The notes under the pieces were generated by a model that did no database searches, had not been told where the DNA came from, and worked only from the letters and a program-made list of their open reading frames with translations. Positions 7,901-15,416 of a stretch of DNA of 23,725 nucleotides are shown in pieces. Origin of the DNA: Endozoicomonadaceae bacterium (GTDB taxonomy: Bacteria; Pseudomonadota; Gammaproteobacteria; Pseudomonadales; Endozoicomonadaceae); the NCBI GenBank assembly GCA_023146365.1, contig JAGLCE010000091.1, positions 1 through 23,725 of the forward strand, written 5' to 3'. How positions within the stretch are numbered: position 1 is the stretch's first letter; each line of letters begins with the position of its first letter. Position numbers and translations under genes: made by a program.

Positions 7901-8053
7901 GTACTGGTGCATCAAATTGAATCAGGATTATTGGCGCGCCAAGGGGCCGCAGGCACTAATTTTAGCGATATATTGCCGGCGGCAACTTCAGAACTGGCGC
8001 AACAAACCTTAAAAGATCCGTATATTTTTGATTTTATAATTTCGGCCTTATGA
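7901..8053 (+). pseudogene. YhcG/DUF1016 nuclease-family fragment
   Basis: In a frame shifted from the PglX piece, the sequence reads VLVHQIESGLLARQGAAG, then NFSDILP, then SELAQQTLKDPYIFDF, ending at TGA 8051-8053. The LAQQTLKDPYxFDF motif is typical of the linker ahead of the PDDEXK nuclease domain in YhcG-type (DUF1016) proteins, common accessories in restriction and defence islands. Only about 50 residues remain and the nuclease domain itself is missing. The junction with pglX at about 7895-7900 marks another deletion end point. Confidence 0.7.
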
Positions 8054-8961
8054 TCGCTGGAATAACGAACCATAACTTGCTGATTTTTCGTCTCTATGTT
8101 TTTTATTATCTCGTTCCCACGCCCCGCGTTGTAATGCATAGGGAAACTAAACATGGATAGAAGCCGCTACAAAATAACAGAAGCGACAATGGATTATGTG
8201 GACCGGTAGGGCTTACTTGATGTTTGTCGGCAATGGTGAGAGGCGTATGCATTACCACGCAGAGGCGTGTAATCGATGGCCCTAGTCGATTAGCCGAATA
8301 AACGAGCCATTTGACGTTGGTCATCGGTGTATTATTGATTCCATTACTTGAGTTCATTTTTTAAGTCCTTATTTCAATCAGGTTAGTATTTTATGTTGAA
8401 CAGAGGATGATGAAAAGTAATGCATTGAGTATCACTAACAAAAAGTGTTAGCACCTAGATTGTATTGATCCAGCATAGTGGAGTTTTAATAGGTACTGTT
8501 GAAGGGAAGGATTGATTTGTCGCGGAGTGGTTGGACACTGAACTTCCAAGATCCATCAGCGGGACTTCAAACGATGGCGATGCCCCGAGTCGATAAAATT
8601 GATGAGTCTCAATTGCTAATAAACATACGCCATACGCCTGCGAAAAGCCTTAAACTATTTTAATCCGATTGAGTTTTTATCGGGAAAGCGTGTGTTACTT
8701 ATGCTGGCAATCTAGGATTTGGTTATCGCAACATGCATTGCCGTGGTTTTAAGAAGAATCGAGTGAAAAGTTATTAATCTGATGGGAGATGGCCGTAATT
8801 ACAGAAGATAGCAGGAATTGTTGAACTTTAATTAATTATTGGTTGTCTAAATAATATCAATGTCGGGTTAACTTGTTTTTCCTCTATCTTATTGGGTGGG
8901 TACATAAATAAATATCTTTGAAGCGACCTCTTATAGTTGGAACTTAAACAGCAATAAAGGC
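8054..8961. other. Non-coding decay region between the DUF1016 remnant and the IRG-like gene
   Basis: About 900 bp with no supportable gene in any frame. It contains a REP-like inverted pair (8111-8140 and 8246-8276) and one copy of a 36-bp direct repeat (8680-8715). The rest is AT-rich sequence broken by stops, and I see no recognisable protein motif. No convincing promoter for the downstream gene was found, although AT-rich stretches at ~8830-8915 could hold one. Confidence 0.6.
8111..8276. repeat. Inverted pair of REP-like palindromic repeats
   Basis: The unit at 8111-8140 (TCGTTCCCACGC ... GTAATGCATA) reappears in opposite orientation at 8246-8276. Read on the minus strand the second copy is TCGATTACACGC ... 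GTAATGCATA. Each unit is an imperfect palindrome around ACGC/GCGT. It resembles a dispersed repeat (TCGTTCCCACGC..GCGTGGGAATGCATA type) that I associate with many proteobacterial genomes. The spacing of about 105 bp in head-to-head arrangement is like a BIME. Confidence 0.55.
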
Positions 8962-9801
8962 ATGGCGTCACGAGTATTGCAAACTACTAGTGCCGCAATC
9001 TGTGGTCTATTTTCTTGCTACAGTATTGACATAGAAAAGGTAGACTCCCTTATCAAGGAACACCCTGAATACAGAGAGTGTTACTTTTACAAGTCACTAA
9101 ACAATCGGGGTATCAAGATAGATTTATGTACAGCTCCAGATCCAACTCCAGCTCCAGCTCCAGCTCCAGCTCCAGCCAAACTCGTTATACCTGAAAAATA
9201 TGCAAATCATAAAAAGATTTTAATAGATGGGGAAAAGGCTACTGGAAAAAACGGTTTTATTAATGCGCTTAGGAACAAAGAATCATCTAATTCTGATTTT
9301 GCGCCTATGGGTGGTTGTAAAAACAGCATTACTTCAGCTCAATTCTACGATTATGATAGTAATGTTGTTCTATGTAGAATGCCGCCAGCACCACAGTGCG
9401 ATAATATTGAAAACGAAGTGATAACATCGAAACGTTATGATGATTTCGATTTGGTCGTTTTCATAATCAGCGTTTCGATTATTAATCAACAACAGAAAAA
9501 ACTAATAGAAGCTGCTAAGAAAGCTGGTAAGCCTTATCTCATAATAATTAGTTCGATTGATAAATATGTTTCTAATTATCCATATGATCACAATGCCACT
9601 GGCCTGAATAATGGGCAGATAAGTAATATCGTATATAATACATTTCGAAATGAAATGACAGAGACACTTGAAAAACACGATCTAATGCCTACTAATAACA
9701 GGCCCCTTATTATCAGCAGTTTATTTCCCGATCAGTTTGATTTTAAAGAAGCTTCAAATTTAATAAAATTCAAAAATTCTACTGATAATAGTGCCGACTA
9801 A
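8962..9801 (+). CDS. IRG-like (immunity-related GTPase family) protein with degenerate GTP-binding motifs
   Basis: A 279-residue protein. Residues ~1-60 are unassigned; ~61-72 are a Pro/Ala linker encoded by CCAGCT repeats; ~80-279 resemble the G domain of immunity-related (interferon-inducible-type) GTPases. Visible matches are KILIDGEKATGKNGFINALR (G1), then LCRMPPAP at the place of the usual LWDLPG (G3), YDDFDLVVFIIS, EAAKKAGKPYLIIISSIDK (G4 position, normally TKxD) and RPLIISSLFPDQFDF. Key residues are altered: the P-loop Ser/Thr is Asn, the G3 Asp is Arg and the G3 Gly is Ala, so it may be a pseudo-GTPase or a decaying gene. The frame is intact amid broken neighbours. AAGG lies only about 2 nt before the ATG, so the start is uncertain; the frame is also open for about 18 codons upstream. 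IRG proteins in animals attack pathogen vacuoles; a bacterial role is unknown. Confidence 0.6.
   Translation: MASRVLQTTSAAICGLFSCYSIDIEKVDSLIKEHPEYRECYFYKSLNNRGIKIDLCTAPDPTPAPAPAPAPAKLVIPEKYANHKKILIDGEKATGKNGFINALRNKESSNSDFAPMGGCKNSITSAQFYDYDSNVVLCRMPPAPQCDNIENEVITSKRYDDFDLVVFIISVSIINQQQKKLIEAAKKAGKPYLIIISSIDKYVSNYPYDHNATGLNNGQISNIVYNTFRNEMTETLEKHDLMPTNNRPLIISSLFPDQFDFKEASNLIKFKNSTDNSAD
9136..9177 (+). repeat. Hexanucleotide CCAGCT tandem repeat coding a Pro-Ala linker
   Basis: Four exact CCAGCT units (9148-9171) are followed by CCAGCC and preceded by two degenerate units (CCAGAT, CCAACT). They encode PDPTPAPAPAPAPA between the N-terminal segment and the G domain. Six-bp units cannot shift the frame, so copy-number change would alter linker length only. 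Confidence 0.8.
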
Positions 9802-10045
9802 ATCTGACCATTGCTCTTGAAAATACGGAAGTGATCTGTTGTGATGAAGACGTCCTTGATGTTCGGGAAAACATGTGTCATTTATGCTGGCAATCTAGTA
9901 TAAGTATATCACGATTAATACTGTTAAGCGTGTAGATGGATACTCACAATGGCAAGTTGTGATTCAAGCAAGAACAGAGTTAGAAGGTTAATGTTGTTTA
10001 ATATCAACTGTAGTAGTAATATACAGGCAGAGAATCCAATTATTC
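9802..10045. other. Non-coding debris downstream of the IRG-like gene
   Basis: This stretch holds the second 36-bp direct repeat (9863-9898) and an open stretch at 9914-9991 ending in TAA. That stretch reads NTVKRVDGYSQWQVVIQAR, looks protein-like and may be the 3' end of a lost gene, but I cannot name it. Nothing else is supportable. Confidence 0.4.
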
Positions 10046-10189
10046 ATGCCGCCCGTCCTCGACGATGAGCTGACGTTAGCAGCCGTCGCCGTAACCCCGC
10101 TGCATTACCATGACCTGCTGGGTATAATGACACTGGGCAACGGTAAACCGATTCCTTTTTGTTTTTGCGCCCGTGTAGATTCATCTTAA
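10046..10189 (+). CDS. Small unidentified ORF (47 aa), possible gene remnant
   Basis: ATG at 10046 opens a 47-codon frame starting MPPVLDDELTLAAVAVTPLH and ending TAA at 10187-10189. It is more GC-rich than the flanking AT-rich debris and reads as protein-like. I do not recognise it. The stop overlaps the next ATG (TAATG). It may be a genuine small gene, or one part of a longer gene split by a frameshift. Confidence 0.3.
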   Translation: MPPVLDDELTLAAVAVTPLHYHDLLGIMTLGNGKPIPFCFCARVDSS

Positions 10190-10329
10190 TGGCTCGGCTT
10201 ATGATGCGGTTTATTGCGGATGACCTAGGAGATATCCTTGGGCGAATTAATGTGAGTCAGGTAATGGCACCGATGTTACCACCCGTACTGCTGCAGGCGA
10301 TCACGACTTATCTGGATTACCGTCTTTGA
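10189..10329 (+). CDS. Small unidentified ORF (46 aa), overlapping the previous one
   Basis: ATG at 10189 overlaps the preceding stop in TAATG and opens a 46-codon frame containing MRFIADDLGDILGRINVSQV and MLPPVLLQAITTYLDYR. No known family is recognised. Its end overlaps the first bases of the AlbA/HATPase remnant in another frame. The two small ORFs share base composition and may derive from one ancestral gene. Confidence 0.3.
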   Translation: MARLMMRFIADDLGDILGRINVSQVMAPMLPPVLLQAITTYLDYRL

Positions 10330-10767
10330 TGATGTGTTGGGCTTTTTTCTGCGCCATATTCGCCGGGTACAAGGTGATCAGGGGGGTTAACTCCCTGGGT
10401 GAATTAGAAATACCCAAGATTGTGTTTGAAGAGCTGATTGCTAATGCACTGATACACTGCGATTACTTTGTCAGCGCGCCGGTTCGAGTTTTTGTATTCA
10501 TTGATCGTATAGAAATTATCAGTCCTAGGCATTTGCCTAATAATCTAACCATCGAGAACATTAAGAATGGTAATTCGAATATCAGAAACCCTATTTTGGC
10601 ATCTTTTGCCACTAAGCTGCTGCCGTACCGAGGGTTAGGTAACGGGATTCGCCGTACTATATAAGGCTTATCCTGCAATTACCTTTGAAGAAGACCATGA
10701 AGGAAATATGTTTAAGGTTATTATCTGTTTACCATTAAATCACAAAAAAGGGGCGGAAGTTGAGTAA
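10322..10767 (+). pseudogene. AlbA/HATPase-type ATP-binding regulator (COG2865-like), C-terminal remnant with two frameshifts
   Basis: Three consecutive frames reconstruct the C-terminal half of an AlbA (Schlafen-like)/HATPase_c_4 protein. VFDDVLGFFLRHIRRVQGDQ is read from 10322. NSLGELEIPKIVFEELIANA, then IEIISPRHLPNN and NIRNPILASFA, lie in the next frame to TAA 10662. KAYPAITFEEDHEGNMFKVI runs in a third frame from 10663 to TAA 10765-10767. The first shift coincides with a run of six G (10380-10385), consistent with slippage from five; the second is at ~10660. The N-terminal AlbA DNA/nucleotide-binding domain is missing. Such genes are common accessories in BREX and other defence islands. 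It overlaps the pglZ start by 8 bp, so it was an operon member. Confidence 0.75.
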
Positions 10768-13100
10768 TATAGCAAGTGCTCTGAACAGGCTGTTTGGTAA
10801 ACACCGCGTCGTATTTTGGTATGACGATAAACAAGAACTGCGCAGTGAGTTTGAAGCCCTGGAGTTAACAAATGTTGAAAAACTGGAGATTGTTGATAAC
10901 GAATTTGTTATCAAGCATCGGGTATTACGGGAGTCACACAAACAACAGTTCCTGATCTATAAAGAGGGTAAGCAACCTGAGCACCTTCAAAATTGGTTAT
11001 TGGACATTGAGTTGGCTCATACCACATTCCGAACTGATCAAGTAGCGATCTGGTTGAGTGATTTGGAGCTACCCAATGAGTTTTCAGAAGTTGTAGAAGA
11101 GCACAGTGCCTTAGCGCTGTGGTTTGAATGGCTTTTTATGGCAGCAGCTTGAACGCCATTATGGCTACCGCACCGAAAGCCCCAGCATTAAAGATTTTGC
11201 GATTGAACTGTTTAAGTCTTGTTATTCAATGGGATTGAATAAGGACCCAATTAAGTTAAACAGTGATGCATTGGTGTTTTTTAAACGCTGGAAGGATAGC
11301 CGTACCCATGAGGCGAGCTTTGAAGCTTTATCTAAAGAGTGTTCTGATCTCTTAAATATTGAAACTGATTTAACCCATCGGGAACTGAAAGAGTTCATTG
11401 AGCTGGATTACTTTGAACTGATTGATCAGCATGTGATCCACAAGTTAGTGGCTGCGGTAGAGCAACGTACCATATCGCAGGATCAAATAGCGCGATGGTG
11501 CCGTCAGCGCAGGCAGGGTCACTGGTATGCTAAGTATCGGCATCTTTACAGCGCGGTTGATGTTGCCAGCCAGTTTTTGGCTTTACTGGATACGGTGCAG
11601 TTATCAATAGCGGATAGTACCCAGGCGGTGCAAGGCTATACCATCCATTGGTATAAACTCGATCAACTTTATCGCCAGTATATTTATGCCTTGAAAGTTT
11701 CTGCACAAAATACCTTGTTAGTGCAGTTAACAGAACAAATAGAAAACCTTTATACCAACCGCTATGTATTGCCGTTAAATAATGCTTGGCAGCATCATGT
11801 AGATGCTATGCAAAACTGGCATGTGCCTGATGTGAAGTCGCAGACGCAATTTTTTAAAACGTGGGTGCGGCCATTTTTAGATAAAGATAAAAAAATTGTG
11901 GTGATTATCTCAGATGCTTTTCGTTATGAAGCAGGGCATGAGATGGTGAGCCGTATACGCCAAGAGGATCGCTATCAGGCTAAGCTGGAACATGCTTTGT
12001 CTTCATTGCCTAGTTATACCCAGTTAGGTATGGCATCGTTACTGCCTCAATCAGCGGATGTAAAAGGCGTGGAGGATATGCCGTTGCAATTGGCCGATAA
12101 TAAATCGGGCACGGCGTTAATGGGCGAACAGTCTACGTCAGGCACAGATAACCGCAATAAGATTTTAAAAACGCTACTTGGCGATCGGGCGGGAGCCATT
12201 CAAGCTAAGTTATTGATGGATAAAATTACCAATGAAAGCCGAGAACTATTAAAGGCACATGATGTTTTGTATGTTTATCACAATCGTATTGATCATACGG
12301 GCGATAAGATGCAATCAGAGGGAGAGGCTTTTGAGGCCGTAGAACAAACCTTTGATGACTTGATGAAGCTGATTAAGAAGTTGGCTAATGCCAATGCTAA
12401 CAATATTCTGATCACCGCTGACCACGGTTTTATCTACCAGAACAAATCCTTAGAAGAGAGCGATTTTCTCGCCAATGATGTAAAGGGTGATGTGCTCTAC
12501 AACGATAGGCGCTTTGTGTTGGGCAAGGGTTTGAATAGTTCTGATGCTTTTAAAAGCTTCAATGCCGAACAGCTGAAGCTAGCTGGTGATGTGGGTGCGG
12601 TCATTCCCAAAGGTATTCAGCGTTTGCGATTAAGTGGCTCTGGTAGTCGCTTTGTACACGGCGGAGCGACCCTTCAAGAAACAATTATTCCCGTTATTAG
12701 CATTAATAAAACGCGCCAGAGTGATACCGCTGCTGTGGAAGTGGATGTATTACGTGGTGGCACCAATCTGATTACCTCTGGCCAACTGTCAGTCACCTTG
12801 TACCAAACGGAGGCGGTGACCGATAAAGTGCAGCCCAGAAAGCTGCGCGTGGGTCTTTATACCGATGCCGGTAAGTTGATCTCTGATAGCCATGAGGTGT
12901 TGTTGGATCTGAGTTCTGATAATTCCCGTGATCGTGAAATGAAGTTGCGCTTTGTTTTAGCGCAAAATGCTGACAAGGCAAATAACCAGAAGGTATTTCT
13001 GAAGCTGGAGGAGCCGGTTTCAGGCAGCAATCAGTATAAGGATTATAAGCAGCTGCCTTATACCATTCGTCGCTCGTTCACCAGTGACTTTGATCTCTAA
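10760..13100 (+). pseudogene. pglZ: PglZ (BREX alkaline-phosphatase-superfamily protein), internal deletion plus frameshift
   Basis: A TTG start at 10760, with GGAAG just upstream, gives the PglZ N-terminus: LFGKHRVVFWYDDKQELRSE, then DNEFVIKHRVLRES, then WLLDIELAHTTFRTDQVAIW, to about EEHSA (nt ~11110). Similarity then resumes in another frame at CGLNGFLWQQLERHYGY (from ~11115) and continues to SFTSDFDL at 13100. Blocks normally separated by several dozen residues are adjacent, so a deletion of non-multiple-of-three length at about 11110 removed them. The alkaline-phosphatase-like core is preserved: SDAFRYE (~11910-11930) and ADHGFIY (~12418-12438), both metal-site motifs. Two frames exist: 10760-11152 (130 codons) and 11124-13100 (658 codons). 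The second begins with a TTG and could be expressed alone as an N-terminally truncated protein. PglZ is essential for BREX restriction and methylation in characterised systems. Confidence 0.88.
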
Positions 13101-13171
13101 GACTATGTTGATGAATGCGGCGATAACTCAATTGAACCCTATCAAGAAAATGGATTTTTTGAGGATGTGTA

Positions 13172-15265
13172 ATGACTAATTTAAATAATAAGATCTGTGA
13201 TGTGTTTGCCGGTCTTGTGGTTCGCAAAGACCTGGTTAAAACGGTAAAGGGCAATGCCATCGTGCCCTCTTATGTGCTGGAGTATCTGCTTGGGCAGTAT
13301 TGTGCCACTAATGATGAAGACAGCATTGAAAGTGGTATTCAAACAGTTAAGGAGATTCTGGCCAAGCACTATGTTCATCGTAATGAGGCTGGGTTGATTC
13401 GCTCTACTATTCGTTAGAAAGGTAGACATAAGGTTATTGATAAGGCCAGTGTTGCCCTGAATGACAAGAAAGACTGTTACGAGATGGCATTTTCTAATCT
13501 TGGTATCAAAAAGGTATTGATCGATTCAGGTACGGTAAAAAAACACCCTAAGTTATTAGTGGGCGGTGTTTGGGTAATCGCGGATCTTGAGTATGACCAT
13601 ACGGAAGACAAAGATGCTAGCCCCTGGATTTTGGGAAGCATTAAGCCCATTCAGATGTCTCACTTCGATTATAAGAGCTATATCGAGGCGCGTCAGCAAT
13701 TTACTTTGGATGAGTGGATTGATGTGTTGATGCAAAGTATTGGGTTTAACCCTGAATACTTTGGTAAACGTAGCAAGCTAAACCAGCTGTTACGCCTTGT
13801 GCCATTTTGTGAGCGTAACTACAACCTGATTGAGTTGGGGCCAAAAGGAACGGGTAAGTCGCATATATATTCTGAGTTTTCTCCCCATGGGATTTTGATA
13901 TCGGGCGGAGAAGTTACCGTGCCAAAATTGTTTGTGAGTAATGCTGCAAACGGAAAAATTGGCTTAGTGGGTTATTGGGATACTATCGCCTTTGATGAGT
14001 TTGCGGGTAAGAAAAAGAAAGTCGATAAATCTCTAGTCGACATCATGAAAAACTATATGGCCAATAAGTCTTTCTCCCGTGGCGTTGAAACCTTGGGGGC
14101 TGATGCGTCAATGGTATTTATCGGTAACACCGAACACAGCTTGCCCTATATGCTCAAACACAGCGATCTGTTTGATGCGTTACCTGAGAAATTCTATGAC
14201 TCGGCATTCCTCGATAGGCTGCATTTTTATATTCCCGGCTGGGAAGTAGATATTATCCGTGGAGAGATGTTCTCAAGTGGTTATGGCTTTGTGGTTGACT
14301 ACTTGGCTGAAATACTTCGCCATCTACGCAATCAGGATTTCTCGGATCAATACAAAGAGCACTTTACTTTATCCTCCGACATCTCAACCCGTGATAGAGA
14401 TGCGATCAATAAAACGTTCTCAGGTTTGATGAAGATCCTGTTCCCACAGGGTGGTGCTACTGCTGGAGAGATTGAGGAGCTACTGAAGTTTGCGATGGAA
14501 GGTCGTAAGCGGGTTAAAGATCAGCTGTTTAGAATTGATACAACCTATGCGGATGTGAACTTTGCTTATTTCGACAACAACGGCATTGAAAAACCAGTGA
14601 CGACTCTTGAGGAAGTTGAGTACCCCAATTACTTCCACCAAACGGTGGGTGATGGTGATGATATCAGCCTGCCAGAGACTGATATACTGGATTCTGCTAA
14701 TGGCGCCGCACCCTTGATTGAATCGACTAATAACCCTGTCGTGGCAATTATCCAGAAACCTGAAGAGCCAGAGCTAAAAGAGCAACACCTGACATTCATG
14801 GAGAATCAGCGTGGTGTCAGTTACGATAATTTGATTGGTCCCTACATTAAAGGGGCTAAACAGATCACCATCACAGACCCCTATGTTCGTTTATTCTTTC
14901 AAGCTCGTAATTTGATGGAATTGATGGAAACTATCGTTAAAAATAAAGCTGAAGAGGATGAAGTCGTTGTTAGCCTGGTGACGGTTGAAGATGAGTTTAA
15001 AGGTGAGCAGCAACGAGAGTTCTTTGAGCAGATTCAACGTTCAGTATTTTCAGTAGGGATAAAGTTTGCCTATTCCTTTGATAGTTCTGGCTCCCAACAC
15101 GCCAGGCATATTGTTACGGATACGGGCTGGAAGGTGTCATTGGATCGCGGTTTGGATATCTTCCAGTTGTACGATATGAATAATGCTTTCCAGCTTTCAA
15201 ACCGGTTACAGCAACATCGGGCTTGTAAGGCTTTTGAAATAACGTATATCAAAATAAACGAATGA
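13172..15265 (+). pseudogene. brxL: BrxL (BREX Lon-related AAA+ protein), interrupted by one in-frame TAG
   Basis: The frame encodes about 697 residues, the normal BrxL size, with a single TAG at 13415-13417 (codon 82) between RSTIR and KGRHKVIDK. The blocks VRKDL, PSYVLEYLLGQYCA, FSNLGIKK, SIKPIQM, Walker A GPKGTGKS (residues 223-230) and Walker B IAFDEFAG are all present. The C-terminal ~150 residues (NQRGVSYDNLIGPYIKGAKQ ... TDTGWKVSLDRGLDIFQ) resemble the MITD1 C-terminal-like domain found in many BrxL proteins. BrxL forms DNA-binding AAA+ rings and acts in phage restriction but not in methylation. Homologues have a sense codon (Glu-like) at the TAG. An ATG at 13484 could give a 593-residue product lacking the N-terminal domain. 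The start overlaps an upstream TAA in the pglZ frame (TAATG). Confidence 0.88.
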
Positions 15266-15416
15266 CGCTAGAAGTTACATCTCTTTTTACGATCTTTAGG
15301 GACTTGTGCGATGAGTGTCAGTGCAGGAAAAACTACGATACCCAAACAAGCAGTTGTCGCCGCTGAATAGCGTTGCGTCTCTGTTACTATAAAAATCTAT
15401 AGGGATCTGCCGCCCC
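15266..15416. other. Boundary between defence island and purL backbone
   Basis: A 151-bp convergent intergenic region between the brxL and purL stop codons. I see no clear hairpin terminator, tRNA or integrase-type attachment repeat. The right edge of the island must lie in this stretch, given the conserved backbone from purL onward. Confidence 0.4.

Larger units (their letters stand above)
8680..9898 (+). repeat. 36-bp direct repeats flanking the IRG-like gene (8680-8715 and 9863-9898)
   Basis: Both copies begin TCGGGAAA and end TTATGCTGGCAATCTAG; they match at 32 of 36 positions and all four differences are transitions. They enclose about 1.15 kb with the whole IRG-like gene. They could be ends of a transposed or duplicated unit, or two surviving pieces of a once-duplicated gene. 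I could not identify a family from translation of either copy. Confidence 0.6.

Noticed and set aside
8106..8357. Minus-strand 83-codon ORF in the debris
   Set aside because: No motif or initiation signal, and it spans the REP-like inverted pair.
15266..15416. Rho-independent terminator shared by brxL and purL
   Set aside because: No stem with an adjoining T-run was found on either strand.
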